Source of the DNA: Alternaria dauci
Taxonomy: Eukaryota; Ascomycota; Dothideomycetes; Pleosporales; Pleosporaceae
NCBI RefSeq assembly: GCF_042100115.1
Contig: NC_091272.1
Coordinates: forward strand, 2,666,001-2,730,000
Direction of reading: 5' to 3'
Length of the DNA stretch: 64,000 nucleotides
Positions 1 through 14,577 of this stretch are shown piece after piece. Below the pieces are notes generated by a model that saw nothing but the letters and a program-made list of their open reading frames with translations, made no database searches and had not been told where the DNA came from. The translations under genes and the position numbers were made by a program. Within the stretch, counting starts at the first letter, position 1. Every line of letters starts with the position of its first letter.

Positions 1-287
1 CCGGCCGACTACGGAATCCAGGATCACGCCAAACCTCAGAAGCACAAGTACAGCCAGCCCGTCAGGATTCTGAGAGCCTCTTTGTTCCGGAGGACGAAGA
101 TGCAGCGTGGGCACCTCTTGACTATGATAAGGAAGAGACATTAGGCTGGGACGCAAGTGCCAACCACGATGTATCGGCTTTTCCAACATTCACAGACAGC
201 GGCAGTATGCCAAAGACGGATACAACGGACAACGGTGAAGTTTTTGAGCCTACCCAGCGTGTATCCCAGATCAAGGGACTGTGGTAG
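1..287 (+). CDS. C-terminal end of an unidentified protein (5' truncated by window edge)
   Basis: An open frame enters from the left edge (codons in frame 3) and stops at TAG 285-287, giving about 94 residues with no internal stop. The tail is acidic and of low complexity (FVPEDEDAAWAPLDYDKEE) and ends with EPTQRVSQIKGLW, which holds one TQ and one SQ dipeptide, the minimal site of ATM/ATR-type kinases. Such tails occur in DNA-damage checkpoint proteins, and the Rad9/Ddc1 clamp subunit is one possibility, but I cannot confirm the family from this fragment. The frame is clean and the composition is protein-like, so a real gene end is likely; its identity is not established. Confidence 0.5.
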   Translation, partial: GRLRNPGSRQTSEAQVQPARQDSESLFVPEDEDAAWAPLDYDKEETLGWDASANHDVSAFPTFTDSGSMPKTDTTDNGEVFEPTQRVSQIKGLW

Positions 288-906
288 TAATGCTATGGTA
301 TCGGTAAACGCAGTTCGCAAATCGAGGTAAAGAAGAAGAATAAGCAACTATTACAGAAGATGCGCATCTCGTACTTAACAAAGCCTGTCCACAAAGTGTG
401 ACACGACCGGTTCAACTAACGTTTCTCTGGTTCATTTGTGTAATGGTGGAATTTGTCGATGACGGTCAGCTCGCTGCAAGGTCATAAGAATCGGCTTCAG
501 TAAACGTGCTGTTTCAAGCACGGTGGATACGAAGACACCTTGGGATATGTATCACACCGTTATGGGGATGATGCTGATTCGGTTATGGAAGTGGCGAAGA
601 AGAGCAGCGTGGTATGGTTATCGTCATCTGCGCGCCCAACAAATTGGACGATACTCTCAGGACATCGTGATGACGATGATGTCGTGATAGTGCCCTTCGG
701 CTTACGCAGTCTTTGAGACATCTGTTAGTTGATGTCTTTGTTCTAAGCTTTCACGTTTTGCGGCATCGGCAAGGTGTGAATCGATGACGTCGAGCTCGCG
801 TACGCGTATCCGCGGAAGGTGGGGCTGCCTGGAGAAAACGATGCAGGTAGTCCTACTACGTCCAGACCAGTGTGAAGCAACACCTTCATACTCTTTTCGA
901 TCGGTA
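288..906. other. Intergenic region upstream of THI20-type gene
   Basis: Six hundred bases between the stop of the partial gene and the thiamine gene. I see no further coding frame of weight. I looked for the conserved core of a TPP riboswitch, which controls some fungal thiamine genes, and did not find it. Confidence 0.5.
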
Positions 907-2760
907 ATGGCACCGAAACGCATTCTGGTAATCGCTGGCTCGGACAGTTCGGGTGGGGCGTACGTACGCATGCATGCATCCGCCCTCTGTCAGCCACACA
1001 CCACTAACGATCCTATCACACCAACAGCGGACTAGAAGCTGATCAGAAGGTCATTGCAGCCCATGGCTGCTATGCTATGACTGCTACGACTGCATTGACA
1101 GCGCAGAACACGCTCGGCGTACAGGATATACACCACACGCCGCCAGACTTCGTACGGAAGCAAATTGACGCTGTTTGCGAAGATGTCGGTGTGGATGTGG
1201 TCAAGACTGGTAAGAACGATAATGAGAACGGCCTACCTGATGGACGAATGCGCTGATAGAAACAGGCATGCTTGCCTCCGCCGAGACAATCTTGATTGCT
1301 GCAGACGCTTTCAAGAGACACGAGATTAACACCACTGTTGTTGACCCTGTATGTACTAGGTTGCATTTGTGTTTCCTATTTATGCAAATCCTAAAGCTTT
1401 CGGTTCGAGCTGATCATACTGAAAGGTAGTGGTGTCAACATCGGGCTCACAGCTCCTTCCTGAAACCGCCATCTCAACACTGATTCAACACCTCCTGCCT
1501 TGCACTACAATTCTCACACCAAACCTTCCAGAGGCACGGCTACTGCTTCAAACTGCTGGCTTAACCCTTTCTGACACCCAAAACGTCGAAGATATCGTCT
1601 CTATAGCACAGCATATCCAGTCACTAGGACCAAAATGGGTATTGCTAAAAGGTGGCCATTTACCATTGACCCACAGCCGTGTAGTAAGCACACAGGACAG
1701 CGAGAAAGAAGTCGTTTTGAACGTACTTGTAGGCGATAGCGGAGTCACGATATTCGAAAGTCCCTATCTGCAGTCCAAGAACACGCATGGGACCGGATGT
1801 TCGTTAGCATCCGCTATTGCATGTAATCTGGCTGAGGGAATGTCAATGATCAAGGCGGTTAAGAAGGCAAATCTGTATGTTGAAGCAGGAATCAAGACAG
1901 CCGTCGACTTGGGACAGGGAAGTGGCCCAATCAATCACTTCCATTCGGTATACATGCTGCCTTTCACACCAGGAAATTTCATCAGTTATCTGCTGGATCG
2001 GGAAGACGTGCAAAAGCCTTGGAAAGAGTACACTCAGCACGATTTCGTGCAGAGCATGGGTGCTGGGACATTACCAGTGGAGAAATTCATGTACTATCTG
2101 GTGCAAGACTATCTTTTCTTGGTAAGCACACATCCTGTCATGTTTCAGTCCACACGCACACACAGCAGAGTAGCTGACGGATGCGGAGGTTCAATTTGCA
2201 AGAGCGAACGCGCTGTCTGCATACAAGTCAAGCAACCTGAAAGACATCGGCCGCTCCGTGCAACAGGTCGTCACTCTCCAAGAAGAGATACAGCTGCATA
2301 TCGACTTCTGTAAAGAATACGGACTATCAGAAGCCGATATCATCAACGAAGAAGAGGACCAAGCCACTACGGCATACACGCGCTACGTCCTCGACATCGG
2401 CATGTCGCAAGACTATCTCGCGTTACAGATTGCCCTTCTCCCCTGCCTCATCGGTTATGGCATCATCGCCAAACGTCTCTATGAAGATCCCAACACTGTG
2501 AGGGTGGGAAGCAAGTACTGGAAGTGGATTGAGCAATATGTGGCGGAGGAATACAGAGACGCGATGATGAGAGGCAGTGAGTTGGTAGAGAGGCATGCCG
2601 AAGGACTGAGTCCGAGCAGAGTGGAAGAGTTGGCTGGTATCTTCATACACGCCACAAATGTGAGTATTCTGCTGCAGATGATAGATGGTGTGCTAATGCT
2701 ACAAAGATGGAGAGAGGCTTCTGGGATATGGGACTCCGAGCTGGCGAGGGAGAAAAGTGA
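907..2760 (+). CDS. THI20: Hydroxymethylpyrimidine/phosphomethylpyrimidine kinase fused to TenA (Thi20-like)
   Basis: This is a bifunctional thiamine enzyme. The N-terminal ThiD ribokinase-fold domain phosphorylates HMP and HMP-phosphate; the C-terminal TenA domain belongs to the thiaminase II family that salvages pyrimidine. Exons: 907-959, 1028-1209, 1266-1348, 1426-2121, 2189-2659, 2707-2760, which give 512 residues, close to yeast Thi20. Visible motifs are the start MAPKRILVIAGSDSSGG joined to AGLEADQ, then VDPVVVSTSG across intron 3, and NTHGTGCSLASAIA (about residue 226, phosphate/anion-hole region). TenA begins near YTQHDFVQSMGAGTLP. ATG 907 is chosen because the kinase motif starts six residues later; an in-frame ATG at 784 would add 41 residues of unrelated sequence. 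No TPP riboswitch was seen. Confidence 0.93.
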
Positions 2761-3354
2761 AGATAGAAGGGCCTATGACGCAGTTGGAGGTTGCAAAAGA
2801 CGGACACAATCATAAAGCGTCGCCAGAGTATCATTCCTTAGCATACTCGATCCTGCGTCTGTAGTCCAGGTCAACCCCTGATCAAAAGCAAAGACATACG
2901 TGCTTCCATGCCACGTCCAAAGACTAGCAGACATCAGAGCTTGCAATATGCGGGTCGTGATGGAATTTTCTCCATAGCCATGCCGATGCAAGACCCACAG
3001 TGGCAAGATGTGTGTCGGTGTTGCTTGGTGCGCTTCCCCGGGCTGATAACGGCAAGCTCCGCCCTTACCCAACTGGGCGAGACCCTGGCCATAGCGGCGC
3101 TAGCGTCTCAAAAAATGTGCAAGCGCAACAGAGGCAAGGCAACTTTTCCTGTCGCGCTCTGCCCTCTGACTTCCTCTCACTCCATCTCGCATCCTCTGCT
3201 CTTCGTGCTTCTTCTACCGCACAACACGCGACACCTGTACAGTCGCTCTACTACATCTAATATACCCTCGTAGTCTCCAGATTACGATATCCACACTCCC
3301 TCAGACTCGATCGGTTCCCCTTTCACACCAGTCCCTACAAATCACTCGCACATC
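2761..3354. promoter_or_regulatory. DBP2 promoter and leader, pyrimidine-rich
   Basis: The stretch separates the thiamine gene from DBP2. From about 3140 to 3354 the + strand is rich in C and T with runs such as CCTCTGACTTCCTCTCACTCC, and it has no ATG from 3117 to the start codon at 3355. Pyrimidine-rich promoters and leaders are common for strongly expressed fungal genes. The assignment rests on composition only. Confidence 0.45.
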
Positions 3355-5962
<2,608 letters not shown>

Positions 5963-8900
5963 TCACTTCATTCATCGCGCTTGCTTATTGCGTTGTCAGA
6001 TCGATGAGCTTTCATTTCACCAGCCCGATTTCGGCGTTGGCGGTAGTCGTTTCGGATTTACCTCATGTTTTATCCCATTTCCAAGCACGACGGAAGGCTC
6101 AGGTTCTGTCGTACGCTGATACCCCATGGACAGAGCTTTGACCTTGATGCATGGATACGATGTCGATATGGCAGCATGGTTCTTTCACATATTAGACTGG
6201 CATGGTTTTGTTCTCTCTGTTAAGGTTGCGCATATTTAGCAATCCTTCGTGGCCATTCGGTCGCTTTGCATCGTGGTGCTGGTGGCGTTTATACTCAGAA
6301 AAAGTTTCTGTCAAATAATAGCGATATAGAATACACGTACTTTATATCTTATCAATAGTGGTTTGCTTGGCTTGGTTGCCTTCTCGCGATTACTCTTCAC
6401 CAAATAGGCAATGCACATTTCGTGATGGATCATATGCAATGCTATTTGACTATCGTTGTAGTTCCCCCGTCGTTAGTTAATGGTGGCCAGATTCCTGGTG
6501 CCTACGTTGTTACATTCTTCGATGCTGCGATATTTTGTCCTCTTACCCGTGGATGTTTTTTGGTAAACATGCTACGATTTCGTGCAGACTACCCGGGAGA
6601 GATAAGTGCATCTCACCCTACTTGGGTCTGGTAAGGAGCAACACGGGCGATATCAAGAGAAGTCTCAACAAGAGTAGTGACCATATAAGCCATTTGATAG
6701 TCTTGATCATTATGAACGAGATCACCCCCTCGACTAGGTGGTCGCATGTAGTGGAGAGTTGTACACAACAGTATGTCCAGATTGTACTGGCTTAATTATG
6801 CGAAACAGTATATATGGACAAAAGGAAAGAGGTATAACCATATCAGTTCTAGATGGTGAGCAAAACACCTTTGTCGGGAGCCTCAACGTAAGTCGCTGGC
6901 TGTGACTTTCCAAAATTCTACAAAATGGCGTTCTGGTAAGATGTAATATACGTGTATTGCTATTATGCAATGTTAAGTCTATGCAATGTAACTCTCCGGT
7001 CGTTCGAACCAAACCTGTGTGGTGCCTTTGAGAGCTTATGGATAAGCGTATTTCCGGCTTCACGACGGTATTTCCACTGGTTGTACCCGACGGCATTCAT
7101 ACCTGTGTTCAGCTTTCATGACGCAGCGATTGCTGCGGGGAGGAGACCAAGTTCATGGTGGGAATCATGCGCAATCGGGTTGTTACCTTGGGACACGTAC
7201 GATTGCCTTTCGGCTCAGGGGAGTTGATCGGGTCGGAGGGGGGGCGTGAACAACAATGGAAAGTGCCAGAGCCGCACCTGTCCCGCTGCGGCTGCCTTGA
7301 GATATCCAGTCGTGGAGCCATTGATATCCGGTGATAATCGCTTTTCCACAAGTTGCTGTGGAGTTCTTCATGCTAAGATATAGAAAAGTACATGTGGAGT
7401 GGAAAAGGGTTAAGTGGTAGCGAGTAAAGCGTTTTTTTATATGTACAAAAACTCCACAGAAAACTTTACCATGTGTTTACAAAGCGTATGTTCATGTGAC
7501 CTCACTTAGGTAAGCCGAGATGGCGGTCGTAATGAATAGCCAGAGTTGAATTAATACATGATTCCGAACAGGGCGTAAAACTGCAGAGGTTTGGTCATTG
7601 TTTGTGTTGAGACTATGGTCATGGTACACAGGGTCCACACCATAGCCACTTGATCACACCAATGACCTTACAGAATCGGTTGCAAAACGCACAATTGTCG
7701 ACATGAATGGAAAATTTGCTCTCTAATTCGTTCATAGGACCGTCTACATGACAGTGGTGCTGGGTCCTTGACACGAGGAATACGATGTTTGTTGAGAAGC
7801 GTGCGCAATATCCGGACGACATCATCCAGTGCATAGCAAAAATGGTCAGTGACCTCACAAACCGAGTCCCTGAGACAAAAATCATAAAGGACGCGTATAC
7901 GACCATGTAGCGTGGCAGCCAGATCAAGATACACGACGGGCGTCTCTACCAGACCGATTACTCGGGAACAGAGACCATGGTAACAGCGCTACAAGAATCG
8001 AAGAGGTTGATATCGATATACCGCCGTGAAGAGGAGCAGGGCGTAACCCACGGCGCTTCCTCGCTATTAAACGGAACCGTCGGTAAGGAGGCCCGAATGA
8101 CAACCATCTTGAAGCTGAATTCGCAATGTCTAGATCACCGTGTCAATAGAATACGGTACCAAGCAGTGTTCTTTCATGTGTACAAGTCCGAGAAGAGAGA
8201 ACGATTGCGGAACAACCATGAGAGTTATACCACTTATGTGATACTATGTCTGAGATGACTTATACCTTGCTCCATGATATGACAAGCAATGTGTGTCGAC
8301 AGTACGATTGGAGTTGGGATAGATTGGAATGTAGGATTGCCTCGAAAAAGACCGGGCATTCCGACGGCGGCTGGGAGCGGCCGCTGGCCAGTGGGCGATC
8401 GATGTCATGGCGCAAGACGCGATCGTGGTGTCGCGGCGGATGATTAGTTTGTGCGGGAAGGATGGCACGAACGAACCACAAGCGTACTGTGCTCTTTCTA
8501 GGCTGATCGTTATAATCCATGGAAGCGAAAGCAAGTCTCGATGAAGGATCTGTTCATGCTCCCTACCTGAAGAGGATTCGTGGTCTAGTGTCAGTGTCGT
8601 GCAGTAGCGGGATCGATCTCATCATCAATCGGGATGAGGGGGTACCTTGTGTTCATGGTTGCATAGTATCGCTCCAGAGTCAGATAGTGAGTAATCTCGA
8701 CCTCGTGCAAAGCCAAGAGGTCTGGCCAGATATCACGTACCCGCTGAAGATGATGTTCGCTGGTGTAGCCGGTTGTAGACATCAGCACTATAGTTGTTGA
8801 CACGCTTTCAAGTTTTCCTTGGGGGACAGCTTCCAACGGAAAGTGATCCGATCGAAGACGGCCTTTTACAAGCGAACATGGCAATACGAATTGAGGTTTC

Positions 8901-11900
8901 GTTGATATGCTCAGGAATAATGTGGATGTGCCCTGTAATGACACCAGGCAGGGATATCCCAAGGTTGGCCTGGCCTGAAATGGTGATTGTAGACTATCGT
9001 TTTGTTTGAACTCCATGAAATCGAGGCCCATGAGGATCAGCAAGATCATGTCGTCTCAAGATTGGTGCACCCCTGTCGCCAAAACCTGAAGCTTGGACGA
9101 AACGATTGCTGCTGGAACTGCGTGGTCATGAGCAGGGAAGACGTAGCTCAGCACGGCCAAAGCCCCATGACGCAGCTCGTTTTCGCATTCTTGACGGAGA
9201 ACTAAATCTGCACGAACTCCAGTTCGGGCAGTGGGTGGCAGGTCGCCGGCAACCACTGGCTGCTGGAATGCATGCGCCTTGGGCTCAACCAGAAAACCGC
9301 ATCTTGGGGCTAGATCGCACTATCACTCGGCGAATTGGCGTCCCAATTTTGAGCTCCGTTTCATCTCCGGAATGTGTAAACTAACGAACAACAAGCTTTA
9401 TTGATTCTCGACAGGGGCGCGACGTGTTCCAAGTATGAGAAACTGGAGAGGGTCGTGGAAAGCTTGAAGCGGATAGATGCCCATAGGCATGGATGTTATG
9501 ATTGCAGGTTTATGGTCATAAAAGGACCAATCCTGTGGCCTGGCCATTGGATACGATACTTCCCAGAAAATCATGTCGAATGCTTCGCTTGACTCGGAGT
9601 CGGAGGATGTAAGAAGAGCGGAATGTGGAGCAGGTCGAGACAGACGAAGATGTCCGTTCGAGGCAGCGCTCAGATCCGCTAATGCGGTGAAGCGCATAGG
9701 CGAAGAAGGTAGGGAAAGAACAGACGAGCGAATCCATGAAATGCAGGTGACGACTGGGATTAGGTACGGTGTGCAGGCCAAGCTCACGCCATGTCGTATC
9801 TAGGCAAGCAGACAGAAACGATCTGCGGGCTCCAGCGCCGGCCATTCTTCGGACGCTCTGGACGCAGCTCCCGCAGGCAACTGGGTAGGGTTCCTGGGAA
9901 AAGCATTATTTGTCAAGTTAGATCGTGATTTGAGCGCGCCTACGTTGCCGCATGGGGTGGGCCGTGATTCTGCAAAGTCTGGAGTGATGGCATGCGCATG
10001 GCCGTTGTCAATGCCGTAGAGGGTGTGTCGGGTGCTACGGCCAATGGCATAGTATGGAACCCTCGCAATAAAAGTGGGTGGGTGTATGCAAAACTATGTC
10101 ATTACCAAGGTTTGACGTTGCCAGAGAGGGGAGCATGGCGGACGAGACTCGACTTTGGCGAGGCGACAATGTTCAGGTAGGCCAAGGCAGATCGGGGAGA
10201 TTAGGGAACATGTTTACAGCAGCGATGCGGATGCGAGGAAGTTGCAAAGGAGCGGGTTACTGAACAAGGAAGGCGCTACAGGGCGTTGAGCGATCCGGAA
10301 GCAGCGTGGTCTGGAGTGCGCGCCGACGTCGCACACAGCATCATACCGACGACTAGATGTTGACGTGCATGTGTGCATTCTGCCATCACAACCACCACGG
10401 ACCTTCTGCTCTGCCGTCTGCCTGTGCCAGGCGATAATGGAAGACGGTCAGATGACAATCAGCTTATACCTGCATGTTCATGGATGTCGACCCCAATACA
10501 CCAACTCCTCCTGGTGGGTTTCAGTGGGGAGCAAGACTGTGCAAAGTGGCAGACATCCAAGGTTTCTGTAACAAGGGTATCATGCACGAGGCCCATGACT
10601 ACAGCGCTGCAGGTGGCATGTGGAAGTCGCCTCCGCTTCCTCAATCTAGGGACGGAAGGTATCCCGCTGGCTGCGCGCAATGCCGTGTCAGTTTGCGAGC
10701 GTCGCGAAGAATTTCGGACACGGGGCAGCTGATACGTATGTGCATCGAGTTGCAGCAGTGACATTGGTTTGACAGTTACCAAGATTCCAAAGGTGGTGCT
10801 GAAATGGGCTAGTATAATATCGGTATACTGACACCTGCAGTATGAGTGAATTTTATGCTTTCGCCAACCTCCCTGGCCACCACAAAAGTCACCTCTATAG
10901 GGCATCTCCGTACGGTTTCCTCCACGTGAGCGACACACGGCGGTTCTATTCCACCGAAAACATGGAAACGCCACAGACCCACACTGGACTGTGGTCAGGG
11001 GGGGCCCTTGTTGTGTGACTCGCTCGCCCAGCTTCCACCAGACATTAGCCGTGGCTAAGAATACGTAGTCTTTCGGATTTGGCAGTGGCTGGGGACTGCG
11101 CGGCCTGCAATATCCTCACCATTGTGTCTTTGATATTGCAAATCTCAACGCAATCGGGATGACACAGGCGGTCAACGTCACAGCCGCCGGGCTGGTCTTG
11201 AGCCGAATGAATATCCGCAAGGGAGTTGATTGCTGACTGGTACTCGGGTTATTCTTGGAGATATTTCAAACACTGTCCCGGTGCTACAATAAATGCGCTA
11301 GAACATTGAGAAAGCGATTAGAAGCATCAGAAGTCTGGAGTTGACATAGTTTGCTCGCGGCGTGGTGTTCGCGCTGTGATCGGGATTACTTCCCGCTCCC
11401 GTTCGACGGCGCATGTGCGTGCGATAGTTAGCGGCATCTCTTTATATGATCCTGGGTCCGATCAGTCTTGGTCTCGCATGCCCCAATCATGTAAAAAAAG
11501 TCAGCGTGTTGTTGCTCGACTTGTGGTGCAGACATGCTAATAGGGAAATGACCCGAACTCTAACCGCCATACTCAGGTCAAGTCAGGTAGGAACATCTAT
11601 GACGAGCACATTGATCGGATAGTTGCAGGTACGACCGTGCCATGTGAGTGGCTGGGGCCGTGGCTCATCGGATGCGGACAGCCGGATCAAGCAGAGACGG
11701 TGGGTAGTGTTCCTGAGCATGTCTTTGAGGCTGTCATCGTTGTCGAATGGGTGCATGACTTTTCTGGGTTAGTGGTAGGAAGAGAGCAGGCCACTTTGTT
11801 GATGCAATGCGACGTGATGAATTTGACGAGCAAGGCAGTGGCCCATGGTGCCGCAGGACTGATGAGACTGGCACACTGCAGCGTGCAGAAGCAAAGATAC

Positions 11901-12887
11901 ACGAGATGTCAGGGGCCCACTTTTCGCAGGCTGACAGCAGCGCGACACAATGCTAGCCGACGGACCTTGGACGTTTTGGTGCACTCGAAGCCAAGTTGAT
12001 GCAAGGCCCGCTAACGTGGAGAGACGCATCCATCTCGAGTCTGCTGACAAGAGGGCAAGGGCTTGGGCTGAGTGTCATGGGCATGGGAAAAAAAGTCACG
12101 ATGCTGTGTGTGCACTGATGTGCTGAGATGGGAGGATGCAAAAGCGGAAATGAGAGCGAAAGCGAAAGCGTGTACGTGATGAGGAACATAGGGGACTTGA
12201 TTTGGTGGGTCTCGAAAAAGCTGAAAAGGGTGCCTATCACAGCAGCCGCAGCGGGAGAATAAAGTCTTGGGGCTCTTACCGCTGGTGTGGGCAAGCGTGT
12301 CAGTCGATGGAGATTAGCCGTCATGGACAAGTCAGCTCTACGTCAGCGAAACGGCGTGGATAGCAGTTGCGAAGGGGCATAACGAAAGACGACAGGAGCA
12401 GGCGTGACAATGGCCACGGACAAAGAAGCCGTCGGCGCGTGTCCGATGGCATGTTGCTTTTGGTTTTGGCCCACGGCAATGAAGAGAGGTCGGTCGGCTG
12501 GAGGCTCGCTCTGGTTGACGCATTGGGCATTATTGCCGCTCGTCGAGGTCTGTGCCGTGTCCAATATTTGCATGCAGACGTTTTGCACGCCGCTCTTGCC
12601 GAGGCCCGCAAAAGCCCAGCCGTGTGCTGAGGGTGTCGTCGTGGCCGGAGTGTGGTGAGGGACTTGGGGCGTGTATGTTGTCGCGAGGGCATCTACAGTG
12701 GTGTTTGCCATGTCTCTATATCCTGGGGCTCTCCCCTAACGTGGTTTGGGTACTAGGCCTTGCGCGACTGTACCATGCCGCGTCTAGCGCCAGGAGCTAG
12801 CTTTCAGCCTCATGGCATCGCCTGTTTCTTCTTTGCACGTCTCGCGACAGCACCAGCAGCACGAGGGCGACGGCGGGCGGCGACGAC
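5963..12887. other. 6.9 kb gene-poor region between DBP2 and the CON7 leader
   Basis: The first few hundred bases are AT-richer and fit the 3' UTR of DBP2. The rest holds only short frames, mostly under 130 codons, on both strands. None shows a domain, a splice-linked chain or a composition that I would call a gene. A possible decayed coding stretch lies on the minus strand at about 8590-9790 (see findings). I saw no transposon terminal repeats, no tRNA and no rRNA. Part of it may be distant promoter of CON7. Confidence 0.5.
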
Positions 12888-14577
12888 ATGGGCAGAAGCC
12901 GAGGCTGGCTGCCGGGGGGGTCGTCGCTGAGGCCTGCACACTGGCGAACGGGTGCAAAGGGCGGTCAGTACGTCACGCGTTAGTCAGCTCCAAAACAAGA
13001 GAGCCCCGTGCCCACTCGGACTATTTTTCTCGCTAGTGCCTGCCTCTCTGCCGTCTAACCATCTTGCGAGTTAGCCCATCCTCTAGTCTACATCGCGAAT
13101 CTGACCCAGCTCAACCACCATCGTCAGCCCGAACGGTACCTGGCTCTAACGCTGCCGTCACTGGCGATAGCTTGCTTGCAACCCCAGGCACACCAAGGTC
13201 GCGCGCGCGCGCCTCGAGAGCTGCTACACGTGCAAACTGCCACGAGCAACGCGATCGCCGCCCTCCCGGCGCCCTCGTCACTAAGGCACCCCGCAGCACT
13301 TGCACGCATCCTGTCGTCTGTCCTGCCACTGCCACGGCCACGCTGCAAGTCACTCGCGTCCGCAAGCAGCAGCACGCACCCGATCGTCCAACCTTGACGG
13401 TCCACTTCCGAGCACCATCTCGCTCTCGTGCCCTCGAGACTCTCAACTTGCACGGAAAGCCCGGTGGCCGGCCAAAGAGGCTGATCGCTCGGCACGCTCG
13501 GCCTAGTTGAGCCTTCTGGGAACGGCGAGGGCTGGGAGAACCAGAGTGTGAGCGAAACTTTCAATCATCGACTCGACAACGGGCCGACTGTGTTTTGCCC
13601 CATCATCACCGTCGGCGCAGCCAGTCAGCGACGCGCATCCCCCAGCGACGACCTGTGTGGCCGCCTGCGCACCTCATTCACTCTCGGCCAACAAGCGCAC
13701 TCGAACCCGGTTTCTTCGTCACTAGCGCCACCCTTACACGGACCCGCACGCCCCTCTCACACTAAAACGCCCACCCTCGAGCAGTCCTGCGTCCCACACT
13801 TTGCTGCTTGCGCCATTCCTGCCTCGTACTAGGCCCGCAACCCAGAACAGTACCCATTCCCACTGTGACGGCTCGGCTTTACCGACTGAGCTGGCATCCT
13901 TGTTTTCGCCGCTACGGTCGTCTGTTACCTCATCAGGTGTGCTAAGGCCTGCTGGGTAAGCCGTCAGTCTCTCCAGGCCGATCCATTGGTGGCCAATCCG
14001 CATCGCGCGCCACTCAGTCTAAAAGGTCTTTAGGTCGCGCTGTCACTAGCTGTGTTCCAAATTCACTCTCGCCCCCAGCAGACCCGCAGTGCAAGCTCGT
14101 CAACCTAGCACCGATTGTGTAACCTTTGCGTTGCACCTCACTCTGCATCGCGCCAACTGCTCCGCGATTCGAGAGATCTCTTTCCGCTAACCTTCTCCCC
14201 TGCCCCGCTGCCCTCGAGCCTGTGCCTTCCGTGCGTTATCTTTTCGACGGTGCATTCTTGCCGAACTGCTTGTCCTCCACCAGGGCGTCGTGGAAAGCAC
14301 ACCGTCTGCAAATCATCCGCGTTTAACTTCCACGCTACCCACAGCCTGACCACATTGCTTCTCCGGTTTTCTGGCTGTGCGTTTCTTGGCTCGACTGAGG
14401 CTACGCCTTTATACGCTCTAGCTGCCTGTCTTCCACAGACCGCGGCAAATCATCCGAAGACGGTTTGCGACGGACATATCTCTGCAGCCATCCCTCCCTC
14501 GTGGGCGCACGCATCCAACCATCCAACCTCAGCTTAGAGCCTAGCTACCCTCGACACCTCGCCAATCTACACAGTCT
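12888..14577 (+). promoter_or_regulatory. CON7: Probable 5' leader and proximal promoter of CON7, free of ATG on the + strand
   Basis: After an ATG at 12888-12890 the + strand has no ATG until the CON7 start at 14578, a run of 1687 bases. On the same stretch the reverse triplet CAT occurs about 26 times by my count, so the loss is strand-specific. Stop triplets are frequent in all frames, so it is not a hidden exon. The strand is rich in C and poor in A. The simplest reading is a long mRNA leader under selection against upstream start codons, with transcription starting near 12.9-13.0 kb. Introns in the leader are possible, for example a GTAAGCC donor near 13966. A TACGTCA element, resembling a CRE half site, lies at 12968-12974. 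Confidence 0.65.

Noticed and set aside
288..906. TPP riboswitch upstream of the thiamine gene
   Set aside because: The conserved CTGAGA and P4/P5 core sequences are absent.
7000..7030. GTTCGAAC-like element resembling a tRNA T-arm
   Set aside because: No acceptor stem, D-arm or anticodon arm can be built around it.
10459..10974. Minus-strand frame of 171 codons
   Set aside because: Composition is erratic (many Cys and Arg), with no motif and no supporting splice sites.
12812..13832. Several + strand frames in the CON7 leader
   Set aside because: Those starting after 12890 begin at non-ATG codons, since the region has no ATG; they are not translated from a standard start.
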